Source: CAIOYC01 sp965277345 (lineage in GTDB: Bacteria > Pseudomonadota > Alphaproteobacteria > Caulobacterales > Caulobacteraceae). Taken from it: DNA of 64,000 bases. The first letter of the stretch is position 1, and each line of letters starts with the position of its first letter. The notes beneath the pieces were generated by a model. It worked only from the letters and a program-made list of their open reading frames with translations, searched no databases and was not told the DNA's origin. Shown here piece after piece: positions 1 through 8,431 of the stretch. Location of the stretch: NCBI GenBank assembly GCA_965277345.1, contig CBDICI010000004.1:682001-746000 (forward strand). The letters are read 5' to 3'. The translations under genes and the position numbers were made by a program.

Positions 1-1104
1 CTCGGCCAGGGCGCGGAAGGCCAAGCCGGCCAAGGCGGTGTCCTCGTCGGCAGAGCGGGGCAGGACGCCGAGGCGCGCCAGCATCGAGCCTCGCAACCCC
101 CGCTGATAGGCCGGGCCGAAGCGCGCCAGGGCGTCGAGCAGGGGCTGGGGGTCCGCAACCGCCAGGGTCAGGCAGCCGGCGAGCTGCTGCAGGTTCCAGA
201 ACACCGCCTCCGGCTGGCGTCCGAAGCTGTAGAGCCCCGAATGGTCGAAATAGGCGGCGACGAAGTTGGGATCGTTCCACGGCAGGAAACGATAGGGGCC
301 GTAGTCGAAGCTCTCGCCATTGATGTTCATGTTGTCGGTGTTCAGCACTCCATGCACGAACCCCGCCGCCATCCAGCGGCCGGCCAGGTGGGCCGAGAGC
401 TCCACCGCGCGTCCCAGCCATTCGGCGATGCGGACCTCTCCCTCATGGATCGAGAGGCCGGGCTGATAGGTCTCCACGGCGTAGTCGACCAGGCGCGCGA
501 TGAGCTCGCCCCGATCGTGAAAGGCCAGACGCTGGAAGGTGCCGAAGCGGATGTGGCTGAACGACAGCCGGGTCAGCACCGCCGAGCGGGTTGGGGAGGG
601 CTCGTCGTTCCGCTGCAGGTCCTCGCCGGTCTCCACCAGGGCGAAGGATTTGGAGGTGGGCACGCCCAGCGCCTCCAGCATGGCGGTGGCCAGCACCTCG
701 CGCACGCCGCCCTTGAGCGTCAGCCGTCCGTCGCCGCTCCGCGACCACGGGGTCTGGCCCGAGCCCTTCGTGCCGAGGTCCAGCAAACGGTCCGCATCGT
801 CGCGAAGCTGGGCGAACAGGAACCCCCGCCCATCGCCGAGGTCCGGATTGTAAACCCGGAACTGGTGGCCGTGATAACGCAGGGCCAGGGGCTCCGCGAG
901 GTTGTCCGGCAAGGGATCGAAGCGGCCGAAATGGGCGATCCATTCCGCGTCGGCAAGGCCGCCGAGCCCCACCTTCGCCGCCCAGCGGTCGTTGCGGTAG
1001 CGAAGGACGGTCCGCGGAAAGTCCGCCGCGCGCACCGTGTCGGCGAACTCCGGCCCAAGGGCGGCGTGGCGCGGGTCCGGACGATAGGCGGTGTCCATCG
1101 GCAT
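1..1104 (-). CDS. selO: Protein adenylyltransferase SelO (YdiU/UPF0061), C-terminus cut by window edge
   Basis: The first 368 codons of a SelO-family pseudokinase-fold AMPylase, which moves AMP from ATP to hydroxyl side chains of target proteins. Reading the minus strand shows the family's glycine-rich segment GTKGSGQTPWSR with GDGRLTLKGGVREV after it, and further on HGVLNTDNMNINGESFDYGP and FLPWNDPN, the characteristic metal/nucleotide-binding stretch. The usual length is about 480-520 residues, so roughly a quarter lies beyond base 1. The ATG at 1104-1102 overlaps the TGA of the upstream hydrolase as TGATG, so translation is probably coupled. A second in-frame ATG lies at 1098. Confidence 0.93.
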   Translation of the reverse strand, partial: MPMDTAYRPDPRHAALGPEFADTVRAADFPRTVLRYRNDRWAAKVGLGGLADAEWIAHFGRFDPLPDNLAEPLALRYHGHQFRVYNPDLGDGRGFLFAQLRDDADRLLDLGTKGSGQTPWSRSGDGRLTLKGGVREVLATAMLEALGVPTSKSFALVETGEDLQRNDEPSPTRSAVLTRLSFSHIRFGTFQRLAFHDRGELIARLVDYAVETYQPGLSIHEGEVRIAEWLGRAVELSAHLAGRWMAAGFVHGVLNTDNMNINGESFDYGPYRFLPWNDPNFVAAYFDHSGLYSFGRQPEAVFWNLQQLAGCLTLAVADPQPLLDALARFGPAYQRGLRGSMLARLGVLPRSADEDTALAGLAFRALAE

Positions 1105-1787
1105 CAGGCCCCCGCCCCCTTCGCGCCGGAGGCCCGGTGGAAAAAGGCGCGAGTGCGCAGCAGGGCCAGCCGGGCGCTGTCCGCGTGATAGCCGCTCGGC
1201 GCCACGAAGGCGTGGCCGGCGTCGTATTCGTGGATGGCCATATCCGGGTGCAGTAAGCGGATCTGATCCACGTCGTGGTGGGGGATCAGCGCATCGGCCT
1301 TGCCGAAGTGCAAAATGGTCGGGCAGCGCGGCGTCTCCGACGCGTAGTTAGCGATGTGGCCGCCGTAGAAGCAGGCCGCCGCCGTCACGCCTACGCAGCG
1401 GCAGGCCGCCACCCAGGCCGCCGTCCCGCCGAAGCAGAAGCCGATCAGGAACGCCGGCCCCTCCAACGCGTCGATGGCGGCCTGCAGGTCGCGGTCGCAG
1501 GCGCCGCCCCATCCGGTCGTCGCCGCCGCCGCCTCGCGCACGGGATAGAGGGCGGGGTCGGCATCCGCCGCCGGAAAGCCCCCCTCCGGATCGTAGCGGT
1601 CGAGCAGCGCGGGCACGATCACCTCATACCCCTCGCCGGCGAACTGGTGGGCGAGGGCCTTGAGATGAGGCGTCACGCCCCACACCGCATGGCCGATCAC
1701 CAGGCCGCCCCGGCGGGCCTCCCGCGGCGCTTCATGCCAGGCGCCGAACTGGAAGCCGTCATGGGAGGTCAGGGTGATGCGGGGCAT
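1104..1787 (-). CDS. Dienelactone hydrolase family protein (first of two)
   Basis: A 227-residue alpha/beta hydrolase of the dienelactone hydrolase family, predicted cytoplasmic. The nucleophile elbow is GFCFGG (Cys118), with the acid in FGKADALIP and the histidine in DAGHAF. The start at 1787 is preceded by AAGGA at good distance; the open frame upstream lies in a palindromic repeat and looks non-coding. The neighbour at 1918-2595 is a paralogue with its nucleophile at the same residue number. The segment matching that paralogue's QEIFG reads GHAVWG here, so the conserved Glu that interacts with the active-site Cys in classical dienelactone hydrolases is missing. Substrate unknown; an esterase or lactonase other than true dienelactone hydrolase is likely. 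Confidence 0.85.
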   Translation of the reverse strand: MPRITLTSHDGFQFGAWHEAPREARRGGLVIGHAVWGVTPHLKALAHQFAGEGYEVIVPALLDRYDPEGGFPAADADPALYPVREAAAATTGWGGACDRDLQAAIDALEGPAFLIGFCFGGTAAWVAACRCVGVTAAACFYGGHIANYASETPRCPTILHFGKADALIPHHDVDQIRLLHPDMAIHEYDAGHAFVAPSGYHADSARLALLRTRAFFHRASGAKGAGA

Positions 1788-1794
1788 GGGATGC

Positions 1795-1917
1795 GTCCTT
1801 CGAGGCTCGCCCCCGATCAAGTCGAGGGCTCGCACCCCAGGATGAGGATCGTTGGAAGACCATAGTATCATTCCTGATCCTTCGACGCCTGCGAAGCAGG
1901 CCGCGAAGGATCAGGGT
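1795..1917. repeat. Palindromic intergenic repeat (CCTTCGAGGC/CTCAGGATGAGG family)
   Basis: A repeat between the two dienelactone hydrolase genes. TGATCCTTCG at 1875-1884 pairs perfectly with CGAAGGATCA at 1904-1913. TCCTTCGAGGC and CCAGGATGAGGA segments match the copies at 7659-7752, 16297-16360 and 28732-28842. On the minus strand the repeat supplies the AAGGA that serves as ribosome site of the downstream gene. Confidence 0.75.
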
Positions 1918-2595
1918 CTAGGCCCCGTGCCGCTCGAACCAGTCCAGCGTGCGGTCCCGCGCCAGCTTCGCATCGGCCGGGTCCTGCGCCTCCACCCCGT
2001 CGTTGTTGAAGCCGTGGCCGGAGCCCTCGTAGATATGGACCGGCACGTCGGCGTGGGCGGCCTCGATGGCGGCCTTCACCGCGTCGGCGGGGATGTGCCC
2101 GTCCTTGCGGCCGAAGTGGCAGATCACCGGCGTGTGCAGGGCGATGCCGGCGCGTTCCTGGATGCGCCCGCCGTAATAGCTGGACCCCGCCGCCAGCCCG
2201 TTCACCGCCGCGGCGGCCTCCCACACGATCCAGCCGCCGTAGCAATAGCCGACGATGAACACCGGACCCCGGTCCTTGAGACGATCAACGCAGGCCTGCA
2301 CGTCGGACAGGGCGTTATCCAGGCCGTTGGCCATGGCGTAGCCGAAGCCTTCCTGCATCCCGGCCGGATCGTGGCCGGTGACGAAGCCCGGCTTTTGCCG
2401 ATCGAACATGGAGGGGGCCAGGGCCTCGAACCCCTTGGCGGCCCAGCGGGCCACATCCGCCTGCACATAGTCATCCAGGCCGAAAATCTCCTGGATGATG
2501 ACGAGGCCGCCCTTGCGCGCGCCATCGGCCACGGCGTGCAGGGCGGCGAACTCGAACCCGTCGATGGCGGAGGTCAGCTTGATCGTGTCGGCCAT
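1918..2595 (-). CDS. Dienelactone hydrolase family protein (second of two)
   Basis: A 225-residue cytoplasmic alpha/beta hydrolase of the dienelactone hydrolase (carboxymethylenebutenolidase) family. It has the full set of family motifs: QEIFGL with Glu36, the nucleophile GYCYGG with Cys118, the acid in FGRKDGHIP, and the histidine in GSGHGF. The class hydrolyses lactones such as dienelactone in chlorocatechol breakdown, but no catechol-pathway gene lies nearby, so the real substrate is open. It lies upstream of the paralogue at 1104-1787 and downstream of the sirtuin, all on the minus strand. Confidence 0.9.
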   Translation of the reverse strand: MADTIKLTSAIDGFEFAALHAVADGARKGGLVIIQEIFGLDDYVQADVARWAAKGFEALAPSMFDRQKPGFVTGHDPAGMQEGFGYAMANGLDNALSDVQACVDRLKDRGPVFIVGYCYGGWIVWEAAAAVNGLAAGSSYYGGRIQERAGIALHTPVICHFGRKDGHIPADAVKAAIEAAHADVPVHIYEGSGHGFNNDGVEAQDPADAKLARDRTLDWFERHGA

Positions 2596-2642
2596 GGGAT
2601 GCTCCAGAGAGGGGCGCCTGTCTTGGCGCGCCTGCGTTACGG

Positions 2643-3389
2643 TTAGATGTCAATCGGGATCGCGGCGGCGAGGATCGCCCCGATCTCATCGTGGATCACG
2701 AGGTCGGCGATGCCGTCCAGCGGGGTTTCCTCGCGGTTGACGACGACCAGCCTGGCGCCCTTGCGCTTGGCCATGACGGGGAAGTCGGCGGCGGGGCGCA
2801 CCACGAGCGAGGAGCCCAGCACCAGGAACAGGTCCGCCGCCAGGGTCTCCGCCTCCGCCCGCGCCATCGGCCCCTCCGGCATGGGTTGGCCGAAGGAGAT
2901 GGTGGCGGTCTTCAAGAGGCCGCCGCAGAGGGTACAGATGGGGATTTCGCCGCGCTCCACGAAGCCCGGCTCCAGCACATTCAGTTCGTGCCGCGCGCCG
3001 CAGAACAGGCATTGGGCATAGCTGGCGTTGCCATGCAGCTCGATCACCTTGCCCGGGGGGACGCCGGAATCCTGATGCAGGTTGTCCACGTTCTGGGTGA
3101 TGACGGCGCCGGCCTTGCCGCTGGCCACCAGCCGCGCCACGGCGAAGTGACCGCCGTTGGGCTCGGCCCCGGTCCAGCCGGCGGTCTTGTTGAACACCCG
3201 CGTCCAGGCCTCGCGCCGCATGTCCTCGGAACGGAGGAAGTCCTGGAACTGGATCGGCTTCATCCGCGACCACACCCCGCCCGGCGAACGGAAGTCCGGG
3301 ATGCCGCTCTCGGTAGAGATGCCCGCCCCGGTGAACACGACGACGCGGGTGGCGTCGTCGAGCAGGGCTTTAAGACCAGCGGCGCTCAC
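2643..3389 (-). CDS. cobB: NAD-dependent protein deacylase, sirtuin family
   Basis: A 248-residue Sir2-type enzyme that removes acyl groups from lysines using NAD+. Motifs in order: the NAD-binding GAGISTESGIPDFRSP near residue 22, TQNVDNLHQDSG, the catalytic His in ELHGN, the zinc ribbon CLFC ... CTLC, then VLGSSLVVRPAADFP. The start is GTG at 3389, preceded by a run of five Gs as Shine-Dalgarno; no better ATG exists. Assignment to the sirtuin family is secure; the symbol is by homology only. Confidence 0.92.
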   Translation of the reverse strand: MSAAGLKALLDDATRVVVFTGAGISTESGIPDFRSPGGVWSRMKPIQFQDFLRSEDMRREAWTRVFNKTAGWTGAEPNGGHFAVARLVASGKAGAVITQNVDNLHQDSGVPPGKVIELHGNASYAQCLFCGARHELNVLEPGFVERGEIPICTLCGGLLKTATISFGQPMPEGPMARAEAETLAADLFLVLGSSLVVRPAADFPVMAKRKGARLVVVNREETPLDGIADLVIHDEIGAILAAAIPIDI

Positions 3390-3428
3390 TCAACCCCCAC
3401 TGGGCGCGGGACAGCCGGATTGGCCACA

Positions 3429-4535
3429 TCACCCACTGAACAGAAAGTTCATCACGTCGCCGTCCTTGACCAGGTAGGTCTTACCCTCGGCGCGGAGTTT
3501 GCCGGCTTCGCGGGCGCGGCTTTCGCCTCCAAGGCCCACATAGTCGTCGAAGGCGATGGTTTCGGCGCGGATGAAGCCCTTCTCGAAGTCGGAATGGATC
3601 ACGCCCGCCGCCTGGGGCGCGGTGGCGCCCACCGGGATGGTCCAGGCGCGCGCCTCCTTCGGGCCGGCGGTGAAATAAGTCTGCAGGCCGAGCAGCCCGT
3701 AGGCCTCGCGGATCAGCCTGTTGAGGCCGGGCTCGGTCAGGTCCAGCGTCTGCAGAAATTCGGCGCGCTCGGCGGGCTCCAGCAGGGCGATCTCCGCCTC
3801 TATCTTGGCGCTGATCACCACCGCCTTGGCCCCGTCCGCCGCGGCGCGCTCTGATACCCGTTCAGACAGGGCGTTGCCGGTGGCGGCGGAGCCCTCGTCC
3901 ACATTGCAGACATAGAGGGCGGGGAGCGCGGTGAGCAGTTGCAGCATCCACCAGGCCTTGTCGTCCTCCCTGGCCACCTTGGGATAGGCGACGCGAGCGG
4001 AGCGGCCGGCGCGCAACTCCGTCAGGGCGAGGTTGATCAGCGCGACGGTCGCGGCCGCCTCCTTGTCACCGCCGGTCTTGGCCTTCTTCTCCAGCGCAGG
4101 CACGCGCTTTTCCAGGCTCTCCAGGTCGGCCAGCATCAGTTCGGTCTCGATGATCTCCAGATCGGCCAGGGGATCGACGCGACCCTCCACGTGGGTGACC
4201 TCCCCATCCTCGAAACAGCGGGCGACGAAGGCCACCGCATCGCAGTCGCGGATATTGGCGAGGAACTGGTTGCCGAGCCCCTCGCCCTTGGAGGCGCCCC
4301 GCACCAGCCCGGCCACATCGACGAAGTTGATCCGCGCGGGCACGATCTCCCTGGAGCCGGCGATCCTGGCCAGGGCGTCGAGCCTGGGCTCCGGCACCGC
4401 CACATCGCCCACGTTCGGCTCGATGGTGCAGAAGGGATAGTTGGCGGCCTGGGCCTGCGCCGTCTCGGTCAGGGCGTTGAACAGGGTGGACTTGCCCACA
4501 TTGGGCAGGCCGACGATCGCGACTTTCAGGGCCAT
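3429..4535 (-). CDS. ychF: Redox-regulated ATPase YchF (Obg family)
   Basis: A 368-residue P-loop protein of the YchF/OLA1 group, which binds ATP in preference to GTP and associates with ribosomes. The Walker A is GLPNVGKSTLFNAL (residues 8-21), switch regions follow in DVAGLVRGASKGEGLGNQFL, and the base-recognition motif is NVDEG rather than the GTPase NKxD, as expected of YchF. A C-terminal TGS domain ends the protein. In many bacteria ychF follows pth; here pth (7022-7639) is separated from it by a ClpP-like gene and a porin gene. Confidence 0.96.
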   Translation of the reverse strand: MALKVAIVGLPNVGKSTLFNALTETAQAQAANYPFCTIEPNVGDVAVPEPRLDALARIAGSREIVPARINFVDVAGLVRGASKGEGLGNQFLANIRDCDAVAFVARCFEDGEVTHVEGRVDPLADLEIIETELMLADLESLEKRVPALEKKAKTGGDKEAAATVALINLALTELRAGRSARVAYPKVAREDDKAWWMLQLLTALPALYVCNVDEGSAATGNALSERVSERAAADGAKAVVISAKIEAEIALLEPAERAEFLQTLDLTEPGLNRLIREAYGLLGLQTYFTAGPKEARAWTIPVGATAPQAAGVIHSDFEKGFIRAETIAFDDYVGLGGESRAREAGKLRAEGKTYLVKDGDVMNFLFSG

Positions 4536-4585
4536 CGAGCTCTCGGAAGAAGGGGTGTGAGCGCCCTCATACCCCAGGGCGCCCG

Positions 4586-5155
4586 TTAAAGCAGCCCCGC
4601 CACCAGTCTTCGGTCGAAGGCTTCGGTGGCGGAGAGATAGGTGGTCTCCGCCGCCATGCGACAGATGTCGTCGAACGACACCTTGGAGCCCTCGATCAGG
4701 GCGCGGAAGCCTTCGTTCTGCAACGCAATCCCTTCCTCGATCTCCTTCAGCTTGCCCAGCGTCACCAGGCGGACCGAGGAGAGCGGGCCGAAGAAGTGGA
4801 TGTTGGAGTCCATCTGCCGCTCGTGGATCAGGAGGCTGCAGTTGCCGGACAGGAACCGGTCCTCGCGCCGAAAGCCGCTCATGATGGTCACCCCGGCGGA
4901 ATAGACATTGGTCAGGCCGACCATGATCACCCGCCGGGTCAGCGCGCGGCTGCGCAGGCCGATCTCACGCGCGATCCGCCGCCCGGTATCCGCCGCCCCG
5001 CCCTGGGTGGTGATCTGCACCACGATCGGATCGGGTCGCTCGATCAGGCCGTTGAACTGGGCGATGCAGCTCATGAACATGTTGTCGTCCACCGCGCCGA
5101 ACAGGCGGATGTCGGGCTGGGCGAGCTTCAGGTCGGTCAAGGCCGGATCAGTCAT
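4586..5155 (-). CDS. Orphan ClpP-like serine protease (peptidase S14 family)
   Basis: A 189-residue protein with the ClpP/crotonase fold, judged from QITTQGGAADTGRRIA, the nucleophile stretch NVYSAGVTIMSGF (Ser86) and LIHERQ (His111). Where ClpP has the triad Asp, shortly before the RFLSA-type segment, this protein reads CRMAAETTYLSA, with no acidic residue at the aligned place. No clpX, clpA or other unfoldase gene lies in the window. The ATG at 5155 was chosen; a TTG five codons upstream (5170) is possible and neither has a strong ribosome site. It may be an active peptidase with another acid, or a non-catalytic ClpP relative. Confidence 0.8.
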   Translation of the reverse strand: MTDPALTDLKLAQPDIRLFGAVDDNMFMSCIAQFNGLIERPDPIVVQITTQGGAADTGRRIAREIGLRSRALTRRVIMVGLTNVYSAGVTIMSGFRREDRFLSGNCSLLIHERQMDSNIHFFGPLSSVRLVTLGKLKEIEEGIALQNEGFRALIEGSKVSFDDICRMAAETTYLSATEAFDRRLVAGLL

Positions 5156-5289
5156 ATCGTCTGTCTGCAAGGGGGGCGGCGGCCCGGGCGAGGTGAGCCG
5201 GTGCGGAGCGCATCAACCTCGATGCGGTTCCTTCATGACCGGTATGCAACAGATAGCGTGGCGTTACGGCCACTGTGGAACATTTGTTA

Positions 5290-5315
5290 GGGGGCGATGC
5301 AACGGCGCCCCTTTT
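5290..5315 (+). terminator. GC hairpin followed by TTTT, possible terminator or attenuator
   Basis: GGGGCG at 5291-5296 pairs with CGCCCC at 5306-5311, followed directly by TTTT on the plus strand. It lies in the 530-base gap between the minus-strand ClpP-like gene and the plus-strand porin gene, so it could attenuate a porin transcript that begins upstream. Confidence 0.3.
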
Positions 5316-5376
5316 CGACCATTACGGCCAGCATACATCGCCATCGCGTTCCTGCCGAACGCCCCGAAAGCGCACC

Positions 5377-5520
5377 ATGGTCGTTCCCTTCGTCTCCCGC
5401 ATGTTCATCTACACCGCCGTGGTGGCGGTGATTGCGGGCGCGGCGATGGCGCATCGCCCCACCGTGGTCGCGCCGGCCTCGGCCCTGGCCGCCTCCCACG
5501 CGCCGGCCGGCCTGTCCTGA
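5377..5520 (+). CDS. Possible 47-residue membrane peptide, unknown
   Basis: A short frame encoding one hydrophobic segment (FIYTAVVAVIAGAAMA) after a short polar N-terminus, then an Ala/Pro-rich tail. No recognisable family. The ribosome site is weak (GAAAG). It lies in the 5.16-5.70 kb gap, which otherwise shows only a GC hairpin at 5290-5315. It may be chance, given how easily GC-rich DNA stays open. Confidence 0.3.
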   Translation: MVVPFVSRMFIYTAVVAVIAGAAMAHRPTVVAPASALAASHAPAGLS

Positions 5521-5705
5521 CCGACGAACCGGGGTCGGCCGCGTCCCGGATCGGGACCCGGCTTTCCGCGGCCCGGCGATGTGACTTTGAGGTCACGCTC
5601 GGCCTTTCCAGGACGGGGTGAGCAACCGGGGTCTTGGACCGCCGTTGCGGGGGAAATACCTGCCGCTTTCAGCGACCCTTCCCCGTCGCCCGCCTGGAGT
5701 TCCCC

Positions 5706-7013
5706 ATGAGTCGTTCCGCCCTTCTTCTCGCGTCCGCCGCCGCGCTGGCCCTTGCAAGCGTCGCCGCGCCCGGCGCCGCTTCGGCCGCGTCGTTCTATCT
5801 GCAGGACCAGTCGGTGCGGGGCCTCGGCCGCGCCTATTCCGGCGAAGTGGCCGACCAGGGCGCCGCCTCGCTGTGGTGGAACCCGGCCGCCATCGCCCGG
5901 TCGGGCGGCGAAATCTATCTTGGCGAGAACTCCATCCTGACCTCCGCCACGGTTCTGGACCGCGGCTCGAGCATCACCCGCCCCATACCGCCCGCCGGTT
6001 TGACCACGCCAGTCGGCGGCGACCCGGCCGCCTATGACCCGGTTCTGTTCGGGGTGGTCCCGAACGGCGCCTTCGCCATCCCCATCGGCGACCGCTTCGC
6101 CGTCGGGGTGTCCACCGCCGCGCCTTACGACTTCACCTCGAAATACTCGAACGCCTCTTTCGCCCGCTACAACAGCCTGAAGTCGCGCCTGACGACGATC
6201 GATATCCAGCTCACCGGCGCGATGAAGGTGACGCCCTGGCTCGACCTTGGGGTGGCGCTGAACACCGAATACACCTCCGCCAACCTCGGCAACGCGCTGC
6301 CGAACCTGTCGCCGCTGTTGCCCGACGGCCAGCAGACCCTGCGCGGCGACGGCTGGAACTACGGCTACACCGTCGGCGCCCAGACCCATTTCGACCGGCT
6401 GGAGATCGGGGCCAGCTACAAGTCCAGGATGGACCACGACCTGGACGGCACGGCCACGGCGACCGGGTTGCTCGGCCCCCTGGGCGCGCAGAACTTCTCC
6501 ACCGGCGCGAAGGCCAACTTCACCACGCCGTGGATCGCCACCGTGGGCGTGCGCTACCGCCTGACGCCGCACCTCACCCTGAACGCCCAGGCCGAGCGGT
6601 TCGGCTGGAGCGAGTTCAACGCCATCCATTACACCGTGGCCGGAACCACCACCTCGACGCCGGAGGGCTACAAGGACACCACCTCCGGCGCGGTGGGCGT
6701 GGACTATGTGGTGAATCCCCGGTGGACCCTGCGCGCCGGCGTCGGCTACGACCAGACACCGACTACGCTGAAATACCGCGACACCCGCGTGCCCGACAGC
6801 GACCGGATGCTCTACACCCTCGGCACGTCGGTAAAGGTGCGCCCGAGCCTGACGGTGGACGGCGCCTTCGGCTATGTCGCCTTCCGCGGCTCCAACGTCA
6901 GCACCAACACGCTGGTCTACGGCGGCACGCCCGCGGCGACCCTGGTGAACGAGCGCGCCGGCATCGGCGGCAACGCCAAGATCCTGTCGGCGGGGATGCG
7001 ATACAGCTTCTGA
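5706..7013 (+). CDS. Outer membrane porin of the OmpP1/FadL/TodX family
   Basis: A 435-residue outer-membrane beta-barrel predicted to carry long-chain fatty acids or other hydrophobic compounds across the outer membrane. It has a clear Sec signal peptide ending near GAASA, then the family hallmarks: GLGRAYSGEVA near the mature N-terminus and ASLWWNPAAIA. It ends in aromatic GMRYSF, as barrel proteins do for assembly. The ATG at 5706 begins a good signal peptide; the open frame upstream does not. Monocistronic and divergent from the ClpP-like gene. The acyl-CoA synthetase at 11636 could act on what it imports, but the two are not linked. Confidence 0.9.
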   Translation: MSRSALLLASAAALALASVAAPGAASAASFYLQDQSVRGLGRAYSGEVADQGAASLWWNPAAIARSGGEIYLGENSILTSATVLDRGSSITRPIPPAGLTTPVGGDPAAYDPVLFGVVPNGAFAIPIGDRFAVGVSTAAPYDFTSKYSNASFARYNSLKSRLTTIDIQLTGAMKVTPWLDLGVALNTEYTSANLGNALPNLSPLLPDGQQTLRGDGWNYGYTVGAQTHFDRLEIGASYKSRMDHDLDGTATATGLLGPLGAQNFSTGAKANFTTPWIATVGVRYRLTPHLTLNAQAERFGWSEFNAIHYTVAGTTTSTPEGYKDTTSGAVGVDYVVNPRWTLRAGVGYDQTPTTLKYRDTRVPDSDRMLYTLGTSVKVRPSLTVDGAFGYVAFRGSNVSTNTLVYGGTPAATLVNERAGIGGNAKILSAGMRYSF

Positions 7014-7021
7014 GGCCGCCT

Positions 7022-7639
7022 CTACTCCCTCCGCCCGGCGGCGCGGGGGTCGAGCTTTTCGGCGGGCGCGAGACGCATGACCTCGGCCTGGTATTTCTCG
7101 TTCTCGCCGGCGGCCAGCATGGGCAGGGCCTCGGCGCAGGCGCGGCACAAATCCTCCACCCACGGCTGGTCCACCTTGTGGAAGTCGGACAGCACGTGGC
7201 CCATCACCCTGTCCTTGTGGCCGGGGTGGCCCACGCCCATCCGCGCGCGGCGAAAGTGCGGGCCGATCTGCGCGGTGATGGAGCGGATGCCGTTATTGCC
7301 GGCCGCGCCCCCGCCGTGCTTCAGCCGAAAGCGGCCGGGCGCGAGGTCGATCTCGTCGTAAAACACCACCACGTCGGCCGGATCGGCCTTGAGGAAGTTC
7401 ACCGCCTCGCCCACCGCATTGCCGGTGGAGTTGTAGAAGGTCTGGGGCCGCAGGATCAGGGCGCGCACGTCGCCGCCGGGGGTGGGGACGCGCCCCTCGC
7501 GGGCGGCGCTCTGAAACCGCTTGCGGGCCGGCGCGAACGCCCAGCGCTCGGCGATGGTCTCCACCGCGCGGAAGCCCAGATTGTGCCGGTTGCCCTGATA
7601 TTTGGGCTCAGGATTGCCGAGGCCGACCAGGATCAGCAT
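7022..7639 (-). CDS. pth: Peptidyl-tRNA hydrolase
   Basis: A 205-residue Pth releasing tRNA from prematurely dropped peptidyl-tRNA in the cytoplasm. It starts with the family signature LVGLGNPEPKYQGNRHNLGF, carrying the catalytic His of NRHN. It keeps the FYNSTG asparagine, the DEIDL aspartate and GGAAGNNGIRSI. The C-terminus is Ala/Arg/Glu-rich. It lies downstream of rplY on the same strand, separated by a palindromic repeat, the usual rplY-pth pairing. Confidence 0.96.
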   Translation of the reverse strand: MLILVGLGNPEPKYQGNRHNLGFRAVETIAERWAFAPARKRFQSAAREGRVPTPGGDVRALILRPQTFYNSTGNAVGEAVNFLKADPADVVVFYDEIDLAPGRFRLKHGGGAAGNNGIRSITAQIGPHFRRARMGVGHPGHKDRVMGHVLSDFHKVDQPWVEDLCRACAEALPMLAAGENEKYQAEVMRLAPAEKLDPRAAGRRE

Positions 7640-7658
7640 GGCGCGTGTTCGCCCTCGC

Positions 7659-7752
7659 CCTTCGAGGCTCGCCTTGCTCGCACCTCAGGATGAGGACGAA
7701 CACCCAGACCATTCCTCATCCTGAGGTGTCCGGCGAAGCCGGGCCTCGAAGG
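7659..7752. repeat. Nested palindromic repeat between rplY and pth
   Basis: Two perfect nested inverted repeats: CCTTCGAGGC (7659-7668) with GCCTCGAAGG (7743-7752), and CACCTCAGGATGAGG (7681-7695) with CCTCATCCTGAGGTG (7714-7728). The right edge abuts the rplY stop codon (7754-7756). Same family as 1795-1917, 16297-16360 and 28732-28842. Confidence 0.85.
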
Positions 7753-7753
7753 A

Positions 7754-8431
7754 TCAGCCCTCCGCGGGCGCTTCGGTGGTTTCGCCCTCGGCCTCGGCGA
7801 GTTCCGCCTCGTGTTCGGCGTGCTGCTCCTCGGCCACGGCCGCGTCGGCCGCCGCGTCTTCCGACGCCTGGGCCGAGGTGCCGACCACGGTCGCCACCAC
7901 CACCGAGCCCTCACCCGTGGCCTTGACGCCGCGCGGCAGCTTGAGGTCGGAGATGTGCACCGCGTCGCCGATATTCAGGCCCTTGAGATCGACCACGATC
8001 TCTTCGGGGATGTGGTCGGCGGCCACCAGAATTTCGACCTCGTGGAAGGCGATGTTCAAGGTGCCGCCGCGCTTGAGGCCGGGGCAGGCGTCCTGATTCT
8101 TGAAGTGCACCTGGATCGCAATCTTCACCGCCTGGTGCTCGTCAACGCGATAGAGGTCGAAGTGCACCGGCACGTCGGTCACCGGGTGGAACTGCACGTC
8201 CTTGGCGATCACCGGCTGGGTCTCGTCGCCATACTTCAGCGTGACGAGGTGGCCGAGCAGCTTGCCGGTGTAGAGCGACTTGCGAAAGGCGTTGATATCC
8301 ACGGCGATAGGCACGGGGCCGCGGTCGCCGCCGTACAGCACGCCCGGCACCTTGCCGTTGCGACGGGCGTCGCGCGCGCCGCCGGTGCCGGTGCGCTCGC
8401 GCACTTCAACATTGAGGATGATCTCGGCCAT
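7754..8431 (-). CDS. rplY: 50S ribosomal protein L25 / general stress protein Ctc
   Basis: A 225-residue long-form L25 (TL5/Ctc type) binding 5S rRNA. The N-terminal L25 domain begins EIILNVEVRERTGTGGARDA, the TL5-like C-terminal domain follows (VHFDLYRVDEHQAVKIAIQV, then LPRGVKATGEG), and an Ala/Glu-rich acidic tail closes it, typical of alphaproteobacterial L25. The stop codon TGA sits at the edge of a palindromic repeat. Upstream of pth, both minus. Confidence 0.96.
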   Translation of the reverse strand: MAEIILNVEVRERTGTGGARDARRNGKVPGVLYGGDRGPVPIAVDINAFRKSLYTGKLLGHLVTLKYGDETQPVIAKDVQFHPVTDVPVHFDLYRVDEHQAVKIAIQVHFKNQDACPGLKRGGTLNIAFHEVEILVAADHIPEEIVVDLKGLNIGDAVHISDLKLPRGVKATGEGSVVVATVVGTSAQASEDAAADAAVAEEQHAEHEAELAEAEGETTEAPAEG

